DNA of 64,000 nt from Scatophagus argus (taxonomy: Eukaryota > Chordata > Actinopteri > Scatophagidae), in NCBI RefSeq assembly GCF_020382885.2, contig NC_058493.1, positions 19,438,999 through 19,502,998 on the forward strand. The letters run 5' to 3'. Under the pieces are notes generated by a model. The model searched no databases, had not been told where the DNA came from, and saw only the letters and a program-made list of their open reading frames with translations. Below are positions 1 to 12,975 of the stretch, one piece after another; within the stretch, counting starts at the first letter, position 1, and each line of letters starts with the position of its first letter. The position numbers were made by a program, and so were the translations under genes.

Positions 1-124
1 CACTCTAAATAGGCCCCATTGGCATAATCTGAAATTTTTTTTGCAGCAGTATCAATTTGGATGTTCCTCAATTTAGAGAGGATTCCTGCACGATAGCTGC
101 CAGCTCTTACTTCTGATGGTACCC

Positions 125-161
<37 letters not shown>

Positions 162-166
162 AGAGG

Positions 167-207
<41 letters not shown>

Positions 208-214
208 AGGGAGG
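125..214. repeat. (GA)n/(GGGA)n purine microsatellite near the cbfa2t3 promoter
   Basis: About 90 bases of GA and GGGA units lie directly upstream of the likely 5' UTR exon. Such GAGA tracts are common in core-promoter-proximal DNA, but a regulatory role is only a possibility. The length is likely polymorphic. Confidence 0.85.
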
Positions 215-299
215 TTAGGAGCTCCAGATGGTGTTTAAACGCAGACAGAAGGCTACAGCCAGGACACAGAGAGAGGAGGAGGAGGAGAGAGCCGCGGTT

Positions 300-1475
300 A
301 CTGCGTGCAGTGGGCCCGTTTGCTCCACTCATCAGTGAAGATACACACATACAACACAAGTATTGAAAAGCCAGAAATTGTGAATCGCCAGAAGAGAAAG
401 CTTAAAATATGCCCAGCTGACTGTGATTTCCTTGGGGGAGAAGTGAATCTTTTCTAGCACCATCTGATCGCTGGTCGGCGGAGGATCGGCGCGTCGGAGG
501 AGGAGGAGGAGAAGGAGGAGGAGGAGAAGAGGCAGAAGAAGAAGAAAAGAAGAAGAAGCAGGACCATACAGAGAAACGTGGTGGCTGAGGAGCAGACTGT
601 CCACGGGCTGTCAAAGAAACTGTTTTTTTAAAAAAACTGAAAAAGAGACGAATCTGTCGCACCGGATGTGTGCGGACTTGTTCCTCACACCACGGACTGT
701 GGCTAAAGTGTGAACTAAAGAAGAGGGGTTTAAAGTTATCACAGGAGGAATAACAGACGCACCCTGCAGACGAGAGGATCCGCATCTTGATCGTTTGCGT
801 TTTTGTTTTTTTTTTTTTTGTTGTTGTTTTTTACGTGGGAGACGCACGGATTTGTGAACAGAAACAAAACAGAAACCGCTGAATAGTTTTGTCTGTTTAA
901 AGCAGAACTGAAAGGGCTGCGATTAAGCAACGTTTTTGCAGTTGAAACGGTATTATTTTTGTTTTTTGTTGTTGTTTTTCTTCCTTCTGTCCGGGATGGT
1001 TAAAATGAGCGGATTTACATGACTGGGACAAGTTGTGATTTGATTGCTTAAAAAGAAAGAAAGAAAGAAAGAAAGAAAAAACACTGCAAAACCAAAGACA
1101 TCGGTGTTCTTCTGGACCCAAGAGCCCTGGCTTTATTTTGTCTTCCCTTTTTTGAGAAGGGAAATACCTCATAATTTATTAAACCTGGAAAGTCAAGACC
1201 CCTCTTGAACTCCCAAAGGAAAGTTAAACATTTTTTTCTTGTGTTAGACTGTGGCTTCTGCCTCTTTTTCCTCTCGATATTTTCAAAAATCACAACAAAA
1301 AAAAAAAAAAGGGAAAGGAAACACCTGAGTAGTTTTCCCCACTTTATTTAGCAAAGGCTTTACCGTTTCTTTTATCCAAATAATGAGGATTGAGACGATA
1401 TAAAACCTGTTGTAGAAACTACTCTGTGGATTATCACCACTACAATTACCTCAGCTTGACCTCGACCTTCACAAA
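300..1475 (+). other. cbfa2t3: cbfa2t3 5' untranslated exon (left limit approximate)
   Basis: A strong donor (CACAAA|GTAAGT) ends at 1475. Joined to the acceptor at 15687/15688, the frame leading into the 15714 ATG has an in-frame TGA just upstream of the donor, so this exon is non-coding for that start. The left limit is a guess: GC-rich sequence around 290-320 and purine-rich sequence further left look like a TATA-less promoter region. Several short upstream open frames lie inside (409-420, 666-713, 996-1022, 1019-1051, 1383-1403), and one at 228-338 lies just left of it. Exon status rests on the donor and on its position ahead of the gene; no transcript evidence is available here. Confidence 0.5.
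1051..1080. repeat. (AAAG)n microsatellite in the cbfa2t3 5' UTR exon
   Basis: A short AAAG tetranucleotide tract within the inferred untranslated exon. It overlaps the end of a small upstream open frame (1019-1051). Confidence 0.8.
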
Positions 1476-4400
1476 GTAAGTACGACCTGCCAACTCGACT
1501 GTATTGTTATTGGTGTGAATTGTTTTTAAGGGGTTTGAAAGAGCATAGAGTCGGTTTTGGTAAAAGTCCCTTCCGGGAACTTTTGTTGAAAGGGAATATT
1601 GTTTCATATTTAAATGCTTTTACTGCTGAAATATCTCGAGTTTAAACCCTCCCCTTTCGGTCGAAACGATATTTTTCAGTTCTGTCAGAGCGGCGTGTTT
1701 ATGTGAAGGTGAAGACCAATCAGGCTACTGTTTTTTTAAATCCTTAAATAAATAAAAAAAATCATCTGTTTTTCTTAAATTCACTTAAATTCCATCCCAT
1801 TAATCTGTCTTCACAGGGTTTGGGATATTAAAATATAAAGAAAACAACTCGTTTTCTGCAAGTGAAATAACAGATTTCTTATCATTTGATTGTTGTTCGT
1901 GATATAAAAGATGTGGTGACACATGCTGACTTATTCTGCCATATTAAGGCTTGTTAAAAACTCTAAAAGTGACTGTAATATTATTATTATGATGACTGTT
2001 GTTATTACCAGGTATACAGTCATTTCATTCCATTTACCTTTTTGTCTTTACTTTATAGTATAGTGAAGGAAATGTGTTGAGAGAGCCGAGGTGGGGAGAG
2101 AGAGAGAGAGAGAGCGAGCTGAGAGTCTGTGCTGCACATCAAAGTGATGCTGAGACAAAGTGATGACACAAAATCTTTGGTCTCTCTGAACTTGGTGTCC
2201 ACCTGGACTGGACGGAGGTGATGGGTGTGAAGGGATAAATTTACACGTTTGCCCTGGAATAAGCTCCACCGTGCCTCAAAGTGTCCCTCCTCTTGTCTCC
2301 ACTACCCTGTTGATGATACTTTAGCGCATCACCAGAAATAAGAGACTTGATGGCCTGTCCTTTCTGCTTTAGTGCAGGGTTGTTTGTAAAAATGTTGTGA
2401 TGCCAACTTGTGGATTAAAGTTGGAGGCAGAGCAAGTGTTTAACAGGAATCCTACTGCAACCGAAGGAAATTAACCCAACTGAAAGTGAATGCGAAAGCC
2501 GTAATCGCGTTGGGCAATTTATTGCCGCCTTTGACACTGTGGGGACACTCCCTGAGAAGAAAGATGTCCAGCCAAAGGTTTCTACCCCCGCTTGAACAGC
2601 CTCAGCAGCGCACTCTCCTGCCTGTGAGTGCAACAGTAAAACACTCGGGCCATTTTCTCTGCAGGACACAGCCCTGTATAATTGGCCCTGGTAAATATCA
2701 TCTGAATAATTGAACAGTTGATAATAGTCTTGAACAATGGATGGGAGGTTGCAGAGGTGAAACCGCAGTGCAGACACCCTGCCTCACCGCACATTATACC
2801 TCCATCACCTCCAAGTGAGCATCTCTGCCTCTCTCTCCTTTCCAGTGCTGGCCACCCCATCGCTCAGCTGGGCCGGGCCAGCCGCCTGCTAAGGCAGATG
2901 TCCCCACTTCATCATTGAGTAGCTCTCTTAAAAGGCAGGCCATTCATCATGACCCCAGCCTGCTGAGTACCCATCTACCACAGGTGCATGTTTCCTTCTG
3001 TTTTATATACAGGAGGAAACATACCACAAGACTTTAAACAGAAAGAAAGTGCACCTGTTTTAGTCCAAAGAAAAAGCATCAGGCAAAGCCACAAGCCAAG
3101 AGTCAGTTTTAACTCTGTTATTTAATGACAAATAGAAGAAATGTGTTGTTTTACTTCCCTTTACTTCACAATGGCTTTTTTGTCTTCTTGTTTTAGTGGT
3201 CTTTTGTTGATTGCTGCAATCGCAGGCACATAATGACTTATGTTTTGCTATTGACCTATCAAAGACACAATATTTTCTGTACTCTTGCAAATGCCAGTAT
3301 TTGCTGGGCGGTTTGTCAGTGAGTTCACATATCAGGCGTTCAAGAGAAAAAATTCAGGCGATGGTGAATCTTTGAGCATCTCAGTCTAACAGTGACTTGA
3401 TACTGCAGGATCTGGGTAGTGTGTTGCTGTTTACTGTATGAGCGTGTGGGCTCATTCGGCCTGCTTTGTGTGTGGTAATTATTGTAATTTAAATGCAGGC
3501 AGTGCAGGTGAAACTGGCTGTCTCCTAATTAATGAGTGGAGCAGATGGCCTCGGGTGGGCGGGAGCTGCGAGCACGCAGCGAGCCGGTCAGGTGGTCAGC
3601 ACAACACAGACACCTGGGCCATCACTGACAAGCCAAGCCGAGCGGCTAACACAAGCCAAAGACATCAGGCCTGTGTGTGTGTGTGTGGGCTTTCCTGTGT
3701 CTGTATCGGCGACTCTCACTGAAAGCCATCAGGCAGATATGTACAGTGTTTTATGTGATATCTTGTGAAAAGAAGAGGTATGTACTCGAGACCAGTCATC
3801 ATATGGTGGTCTTGAATTCTAATAAAGAGGTTTAAGAGGTAAAACAAAACAGAAAAGAGAAAAAGAGAAACAGTAGAAAAGAGCTTGAAGAGCTTCTCCT
3901 TCTTCTTCTTCTCTTCTCCCCTCTTCTTCTTGTTCTCTTTCTTCTTTCTGTCCAGTCTCACATCCCTGCCAATTCATTACAAACTACTCAATGGAACCTG
4001 ACCCCCAAGTTGGAAGCCATTGCTTTAGAGCATATTATTTTCCGTCAGAGTGTTTCTAAGCTCCTGCAATAACAAAGAGTTACACAGCGTGTGTGTGGTC
4101 TATTTATTTCTATGTTTGTATATGAGTGACTTGGTCCTAAATAGAGCCTCTGTGTATATATTAGATTAAGTAGTGAGCCTAATTGCCCCCTCTAATAAGG
4201 CTCTGCTCTTATATAAACAGTACACCAAATGACTCAAAACATGGTGATTTGTGTGTAAAGTTCATATTTGTGCCTTTTGACATTTGTGTTGTTTCTGGGC
4301 TACAAATTGTGTATTTATTTGTGTCACTCAAGAACAGTGGACTATTTCTCTTGGATTCGCCAGTTGTGGGCAGTCGCATGGATTTGCTTCTGGGGTGAGA

Positions 4401-4959
4401 ACATTTGCCTCCGATAGACAAAGATAGTTTCAGTGTGAGAGGGGAAACTAGACTCGCTGTTTAATTTGTGTTGTGGAGAGAAATAGCTACAGAGGGAAGA
4501 CAACTGCGTAAACTGGAAGCTATAATTGCTGGTAAGGTAATGCAATTGTTTTTACCATTGCTACCGTGAGATGTGTGTGTGTGTGTGTGTTTATGAAAGA
4601 AGCAAAAAAATGGCGTAAAAATAACTTAGGATGGGTTTCAACAATGAGACAGTGAAGTGTTGTGGACAGTTAGGAGGGTTATTGACTTTTGCCAGTTGTT
4701 CTTTAGTATTTCTGTGTCCAGGATGACAAATTAACATCAGCCGGTCGCAGCATGTACGCTCACAGCCGAAACATTGTGTATGTACTACACAGTTGATGTG
4801 CGTTTAATGAAATCAGTGTGTAAATGCGAGTGATTTAAGATGTGATGAAGTGACTTTCTCAGCTTTGCATCTCTGTGGTTTCACTGCTGTTTATCCTCAT
4901 ACACAACAGGAAAGACCAGTGTGGTTCTGAACACCTCCTCCTCCTCTGTCCTCTGTCCC

Positions 4960-4982
4960 GTGTGTGTGTGTGTGTGTGTGTG
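4960..4982. repeat. (GT)n microsatellite, cbfa2t3 intron 1
   Basis: An uninterrupted GT dinucleotide run. Similar short GT runs occur at 4572-4590 and 7996-8020 in the same intron. Confidence 0.85.
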
Positions 4983-7900
4983 TTGGTCTGCTCTGCCCTG
5001 GTCTGTTCCACATGTGTTTGACATTACTGTGACAAGGCTGCCCAGCCTCTCGGGGGAGATGGAGAATGTCAGAGACTAGAGCGGAGAAGCGAACAGCTTC
5101 CCAACATCTGATAGAATGAGAAACACATTCACTGGATGGTTGGTGTGCTGACGCCACAGCGTGGGAGCAGAGCAGAGGGTGGGTGCCGAGTAAAACCCGA
5201 AATGTGTGTGTGAATTTGCACTCTTTCTTTCTTTCTTTTGCTTGCTCCATTTCCTACATATGCACATATCCAGTCAGATTCCCAAGAAAAACATGTAGTT
5301 ACTCACAACACACACACACAGACACATACACATATACACATCATTGCTTGTTAATCACACTGTCACACTGTTTTGCATCCATTTGAATTATCAGGTGTAT
5401 TTTCTTGCAAGTTACCATGCATGCAGAGCGAGTGAAGTCCTCCTTATCTTTGCCATCTATGGCTGAGCATTCCTGAAAAGTATTTGTTGAATTGATTCCT
5501 CATTTTACTGAAATTACTTCAACATATACGGCACTGACAAATTGCGCACTCAATTACGCATTTCAAAAGGAAAGCACATTTGCACTCAACAGAAATGCTC
5601 AATCATAAATGCTGTTGTAAACAAATGTCGCTCCACTGATGAATTCACATGTACTGTACTGTTGCTGAATTACTCTCAGCTACAACCAAGATAAAAAAGA
5701 CTTCCCCCTCCTCCCTTCCACCTCTTGTGCCCAAATTCACCTCCTGTGCTCCCTCCTCGCCTTTTACTTCCTCGCCCACTGACCTCTGACCCTCGTTTGA
5801 CCCTCTCCTTTTCCTTGTCCCATTCTCCCCGCAGCACCCTCTCACCTCCCATCCTCTCTGCTTCACGGTAGGAAATGTGTTCAGATCAGAGTCAGACTCA
5901 GGAAACAGCTGGGCTAATCTACAGTAGTGCTGAGCCCTGTTTTAATCAGGCCAAATGGACAGGACAACAGAGAAAATGGGAAGTTCATATCGCCGCCGCT
6001 ACCTGATATAATGAATCCCTCCCTTTCCTTCTGCCCCACGCTGAGGCCAGTATCACAGGCAAGGACTAAACAAGCACAAAGGAACACAGAATGAAGTTAT
6101 TAAGGCCTCCGCTCCAAAGCAGACCTCTCTGGACGTCTGAGGAAGTGCTGCAACGGAGAAGCAAGCATGCAGAGATTGGGAAGGAAGGCACGTCTCTCAC
6201 ATTTGCTCTTGCGTACTATAGCATTTGTGAAATTAAAAAAAAAAAAAGAAAAAGAAAAAAAAAAAGCTGTTATCTCCTGGAAACAGATCCTGTACCACAC
6301 AGATGGTTCCGTCTCTCTTCAAATGGGAGGCTGAGCCATTGAGTGCCGTTGTGTTACCAGTTAGTTGTACAGACCTTAATCTTGGCTCCAGCCTTCCTTC
6401 CTCTGCCTCTCTGTCTGTCTGTCTCTCTTGCTCTCTCTGCACACGTACAACTCCAGCAATTCAGATAAAAGTATTGCTTGTGTAAAGTGCTAATTTCACT
6501 AGGAAATGGACATTTTAGTTTCTCAGAGGTGTTATTGATGTGTCAAAGCGCAGTGGTCACTTTGAGGAGCGAGTTATCGCCTGACATTTAAAGTCACCTG
6601 GAGTCTCAGCAGGGTGCGCAGGCTGCGTTTGAAGGTTTCCACTCCGTCTTTCAAGTGCTACCTCAGAGAGATCATCCCATTAGTGATGTGCTCTGACCTC
6701 TTTGAGTTATCATTTATGGAGAGGTTCCTACATACATCTGCAGACTTGCAGGGGTAAACAGGAGTGTTGAGATTGTGGTTGAGACCATTGACTTACATTT
6801 TACGGGACCACCTTGTAAAAATTGTCGTGTCAATCACAGGCGTGTCATGGATGTCCTGATCACATTAACAATGCATTTCAAAATTAGGCAAATGCAGCAC
6901 TATTCCTACCAGCAGACATTTTTTAAGGACTGTGGTAAAGTTAGAAAAAAACAGCTTTCATTTTTTTGTAGCCCCTGACATGACAAAACCTCATCGTACA
7001 AACAAATATGTATCACGATATTAAAGCTAAAGATGAGCAAGGATCAACTGGCCCCATCAAACACACCATTAATCCAGCATTAATCTTTCAGAAAAACAAA
7101 AACACATCTTGTTCGTTCCATTTCTACGTCAGCCTTAGTTTTCCTTGCCTTTCAAATTATAGAACTGTCACTAATTACCTTTCTAATTAGCAATAATTTT
7201 AATGCAGTAAGCTTATGCATGAATAAAAATGATCATACTCAGACTTATTCTAACAGACTTTCTCCAGCTTCTTAGGATTCACAGTTCCATCATAGTAGGG
7301 GCACGGTTTGCTGTCCACATGATGGAGGGTCATCCTAATTTGCCAATTAGCTCCCATAATCAGCCTGTTATTTGCACCACAGTCACTCTCTTTCTTCACC
7401 CGCATGCTCTGTTTTCGTGATGGCGTCCTGTAGTCGGCTGGTATCCCAGAGGAGTAGCTGCTATTTATTTTAGCAGCTTCCAGCATGAGCTGGCTGTAGG
7501 CTAAATGCAGAAACTGTCAAAGCTTCTCTCTAACCTGTCACATGAATGCGCCCCCCCCCTTCTGACACATTCTGTTTGCCGGTGGTTTGTGTGTGCATGT
7601 GTGTATGTGTGAAACCTATGGGGTCCTGCAGGATAATACAGAACACCCTACCCATGCCTGGCTAATGTCAGGAGCTATTGTTACTGTGCCTGTGGGACAA
7701 ATGAAGAGGCATGAGAGCGCTGGCAGGCTGGGGAGCAGGCTACAGACAGTTTTGTCAGTGTTGACAGCTCCACAGTGACAGAGCAGACATTTAACACTGA
7801 ATGAAATGAAATACATGACATCAAGCAGGAGAATGACTAATCTGCTGTTTGTTTTCCTATCTTAGCTGTAAGTGACAGCTCAGTGTCAGGATTGCACAAA

Positions 7901-9902
7901 GCGTAAGAGTGAGAGACACGGGGAGAAAAATAGACAGCCACACACACGTAAAGAGTCTGAGTTTATGAAGAGGAAAGACATAGATGCTGCAGTTCTGTGT
8001 GTGTGTGTGTGTGTGTGTGTTTGTTGCCAGGGTCAAATCTAAGTCTTTTGTGCTCCATAAATCAGCAGGCAGCGGCGGTGACGTAAGAACAAACAGAGCT
8101 GCTCTCTGCTGCAGCTGGCTGGAAAGAGGGAGAAACAGGAGAGAGGAATACAGAGAGGGAAAGAGAGAGCAGGACAGCAGCTGTCAGGCCTCCATCGCAC
8201 ACCTGTCACACAGGAAGTGAGCGCCGGCCACTGTTTCCTGGATACACCTCCTCAAACACTGCTCCTGGAAGAAATGGAGGGAGGACATCTGCTGCGAGGG
8301 AGAGACAGACGGGTGGCCTGTCAGATAAACTCAAAAGATCAAGAGATGCACACATTTGCTAAAGAATGAAGAATAAATGCCAGATAACATGAGGTGAAAA
8401 CAAATAGAGACGTTCTCATGCTTGTGTTGCCTTTCTCATATCGGCCGCCTTGTGGTCCTACTTGCATGTGTGTGCGTTCAGTCAAGAGGATGTTTGTGTT
8501 ATTGCAGAGCTCTATGACAGACAGGTCACTCTGTTGAGACTCCAGCCTAACTCTCCCACAGATGCAACAAGCCTACATGGCCTAAACTTAACAGTGGGAC
8601 ATTCCCACGCTTGCTCCTCTCACCCATCCCCCTTCCCTCCTATGACCAATATGAACTAATCCAGATGTACTGTAGCTGCTCACAGATGTATGCACAACTC
8701 TTTACACACACACACACCCCCGCCTTTCTCCCCTGCACTTTTTCTCCTCCTCTCTACTTTCCTGGGCCTGTCTCATCTCTCCGTTCACAGTCCCTGCCTC
8801 CATGGCTTACTGATCGTAACAGGAAATGATATCACTCGGTGCTACAGAGCTGCTGATGAGGCACTTGGAGCTATTGTCTCCTGTTTTGCTTCTCCTCCCA
8901 GCCTCCAGAGCCACTCTGTTGTGGCTGCCTTTGGTAGAAATCCTCCTCTTTGTTTGTCAGGCTTGTCAGGCTGGGTCCTCAGGAGGCCCCCCTTGCCCTA
9001 TTCCCAGGCTGCCCTTCATGCTTCCTGTATGCAATTAACAGAGTAATTAAAAGCCTGATGAGCTAATTGGTGCTGGGTGAGGCTGCAGGTGTTTGGTTGG
9101 GGAGCTTATTTATGTAAGTGCACTCAATGTGCACATCCTCTGACAGAGGGACAGGCAGTTTATTTCTTTTTATTGCTATTTAAGTATATGTGTTTATGAC
9201 TTGTTGATGGTTTTGGTTATTGAGTAAAACAGTCAATGCTAGACACTCAAGACAGTCAAAGGTAGTAATTCCCCTTGACCCAATGTGATAACTTAATGAG
9301 ACTTAATGGTTTTAATACTAGAGTTCTTCTACCTGACCTGAAACCAGATACTTTGGCAGGGCCTGCTGTGTTCAGGTCAGTTAGTAGAACTCTCAATCCA
9401 GACTGGGTTTAATTATTTATAAATCATGTTCTGTAAGAAATTCCGACTCTCTTATTGTCCTGATCACACATCAACATCTCAGGTTTAGTGATACCGGTCG
9501 GCTTTAGTCAGGTCAGATCTAAAAAACACAGGCAAAGTTTTAGTCTTTTCTAGAACTTTATTTTATACTGGTATGTGAACAGTGCTCTGCATATTAAAAT
9601 GCATTATGTCATGTCTGATGCAGCCTGCTAACTGTGCTTATCTGAAAGAGGAATGACGAAAGTCTGATCTGATGTTGAAACGTGGCAGCCCGAGGCTGAG
9701 CTCTCAGCTGGCAAAATTAGGCGCACGGCTGACAGGACGGGGAAAAGAAGATGTAGATGAGAGGGAACAAAGGAGAATTATCATGCAGAGCAAAGGCTAC
9801 ACGTAAATCCCTCTCTCTGCTCGTGTCTGTCTGCCTTTCTGTCTCTCTGACCCATTCCCAGATGTGTGCACAGTCACCTCCTCATTTAGCCATGTATGTG
9901 TG

Positions 9903-9923
9903 TCTCTCTCTCTCTCTCTCTCT
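9903..9923. repeat. (TC)n microsatellite, cbfa2t3 intron 1
   Basis: A perfect TC dinucleotide run of about ten units. It is unremarkable apart from creating spurious Ser/Leu-rich open frames on the plus strand. Confidence 0.8.
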
Positions 9924-10683
9924 TTCTTGTCTCCTACTTCCTCCCCTGTATCCCTCCCCCTCTGTGGCAGCTGTGCTGGTGATGGCTGTGTGCCCATGGT
10001 GCAAGCTGGCTGTGGGGTCCCAGGTGGCACACATGACAGTTATTGATGTTCAGGTGTTCTACTCCTCTCTCACAGAGACCCCGGAGCCACACACACACAC
10101 ACACAGATAAAGACACACGCAGAAGCACAATACACATGCAAACACTCCAATGTAGTTCACATACATGCACAGAAAATGTGTACATGCAAGTAGCCGTGTA
10201 CTTGCGCAATTATGCATATAAACTCTGTGTTACTCTATTGCTGCTGAAGGCAGTGCATTCAACACAGAAACAAGCACAACAGAGAGTTTGTGCATATACT
10301 GTAGCTACCAGGCAGTCTAGTGAACAACAGTTTTCAATGTGAGAGGAAAACAAGAAGCTAGTCATTGTGAAAATATATGTAGTTGTATTTGTGACCATTT
10401 TGTGTGTGTGTGTGTGTACAGATGTGGTGGGATAGCTAGCACTGGTACTGGTGCCCGGTGCAGTCCTAACACACTCCAGATGTGTCTGGCTAGCCAGGGA
10501 GTTGTTCTTGGCACAGCCACCTCGGCCGAATGTCACAAATACTTTCCTTTATTTAGGAATGGCTCTGGGTTAGTGGTTGGAGAGAAAGAAAGAGGCGAGG
10601 ATGGATGGATCGCAGGGGGGGAGGACAGAGGGAGCGAAAAGAGGAGAGGTAGATGAAAAGAGCAAAAAAGTGATCAGCAGTTG

Positions 10684-10770
10684 GGGGTTGGGGGGGGGGG
10701 GGGGTAGGACAGAGGAGAGAGGAGAGAGAGAGAGGAGAGAGGAGAGAGGAGAGAAGGAGGAGGGAGCGGT
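10684..10770. repeat. Poly(G)15 followed by a purine-only (GGAGA)n tract
   Basis: A run of 15 G (10690-10704) is followed by about 65 bases of almost pure purine (GAGGAGAGA units). This strand asymmetry could form triplex or G-quadruplex structures, but here it is best read as low-complexity intronic sequence. The homopolymer length may be imprecise in an assembly. Confidence 0.85.
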
Positions 10771-12939
10771 GAAGGATCGAGGCAGAAACAGCTCCAGTCT
10801 AGCATCTGGATTTTATTAGCAGCCGTTGGGAAAATCTGAAAAGGAAGTTTTTTCTCTGTGAGCACGTCGGCAGCAGTGATATGCAGCACATAACCACTTC
10901 ACTGCCGATGAGAGGAGCCAGGCCCTCCCAACGGAGAACAGATGGTCGCTAGAACTTCAATACAATTACATCAATAACAGCTTTCACAGATATAAGCACT
11001 GTAAGACAGGATCCCTGCAGCTCAGAGAGACAGAAGTACAACTCCTCTCCCTTTAGCACCTCTGGCTTTGGATAAATTGTCTACAGTCCATCCTCACTCC
11101 CAGCCTGTATTCAAGTCATTCTTGTTTTTCTTGCCAGTTTTCCCATTAAAAAGAAAATGTTTGAAGCTTTTGACTTGGAAAAACTGGTGACTTGTCATTG
11201 ATTTGCTCATGGTAATCTGATCAAAGACAGAAGAGCTTTTGTCAGTGCTTTTTAAGGAGAACCCCTCAATCCCACACCACAGTTTGTTTTCTCTGTTCAA
11301 CATGTTTGCTCAGCCAGCTCTGCATGTGTACTGTCACAAGGATTCTCAAGTAACATGGGGGAAATGTGTGTTTGTGTCCACAGCGTGAGCATATGCATGC
11401 AGGAAATCTGTGACCATGTGTGCATACATCTGTGTATCTATTTGTGTGTGTGCACGCACTGTACATGCCTGTCTCCCACCCTGTCATTAGTGAGGGCTTT
11501 AAAGCCTCTGAACTCTAAATCAGCTCAAGATGAAGTGGAGTCTGGGATCTGTCTGCAGAAGCCGCCTGTGTGCTGACACACCAATACACACACACTCCCA
11601 TCGTACCTGTGACATGGTTCAGACTATACCGAGAGTCAGCCAACACTGATAACAAGGCATTTATCAAAATATATAAGTGTCAGCCACACAAAAGGGCCTT
11701 TTTGTAGATTGCTCTAGGTTACAGGAAGATGACCTACTGGCCTTGTGCTACTGATGTCAGCAGTCATTTTGTTTTGAATGGCATTTGGGCTGCTATTATG
11801 AGACTGGAAGGTTGTGTAGGTGCTGTAATGCTTAGGTCCATGGCACAGGGCTGCAATCCCTATGTTTTGATATGAAGGCCTGGTGGGAGGCTGGGGGCCA
11901 GGGGCTCAGGCTCTGTTTGTGTGGACTCCTCAGCGGCCTGATAGGGAACAGATGTGGGAAGGCAGGCGGTCGGGCAGCCAGCCAGAGCAGCTGGGAGAAA
12001 TTAAAAACAACAGCATTCCTGGAGACTGGGGGAATTACAGTGGAAGGGAGGGAGGGGTGTAAGGAGTGAGAGACAGAGGGAGAGTTTTAAGGCTATGTGG
12101 TCACTGACAAGAGTCTCTGTGGAGTACGAGAGATTGAATAGACAGGGGGGATTTAAGGGGACTGTTCTGCGGTGGTTAGCTAAAGCTAATAAGTTGCAGC
12201 TGTATTTCCAGTGGAAGCACGAACACACATGCACTCAAATACACACACAGAGATATGCATGCAGTCAACACGTGGACACATGCCAATGTGAAATGAGACC
12301 AAAATGTATCCGAATAACCTTCTAATGGCTTGTCATTACATGATACTATTTATTTGTGCATGAATATGTGTGTTTGCTTTTAAGAGCTTTATTGAAGGCA
12401 TGTGTCTTTAAATCTATAATGAGACCTCAAAATGGCTTTATAAAGTTAGACAAAGCACTGTGCACTATGTGTGCGTGTGTATGTATGTGCAGTTGTACAG
12501 TATATGATCTGTGGTTTTGTGTGCCTCAGTGAATTGTTTTTCATCTTGTTTCATCATGGCTAAAGGGGAGAGTAGAAGACAGAGAACATTTTTAGAACTC
12601 TAGACTACAGACTGTTTCTTTGGTGAGCAATCTTTTAGCCCCAGTTACGTCAAATGTGCAGACATACAGCTGTTCAGAGAGTTAGAGGAACGGAGACAGG
12701 CAGAGACAGCGGCACAGAGGTAGGTAATAATTGTATCGCGTTGTTTTGTTTTCCACATGATACTCAGTAGTGAATATTTGGGACAAGCAGCAATGTGTCT
12801 GCATCCTGAGCAGATCTATTCTCAGCTGTATTGATCACAAAGTGGCTCCTGTCAGAGAGCCAGATAAAAACCTGTTCAGCTGAGCAGACAGGCACATGAG
12901 CATGGTCCAGCATCAAACCTTAACCACAGGTTTATACCA

Positions 12940-12940
<1 letters not shown>

Positions 12941-12975
<35 letters not shown>
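12941..12975. repeat. Compound (TC)n(AC)n microsatellite
   Basis: About 11 TC units run directly into about seven AC units within cbfa2t3 intron 1. A further CTCCT pentanucleotide tract lies at about 13185-13210. Confidence 0.85.

Noticed and set aside
10690-10704. Poly(G) tract as a G-quadruplex or regulatory element
   Set aside because: A homopolymer next to a GA tract in a large intron is most simply low-complexity sequence, and its length may be an assembly artefact.
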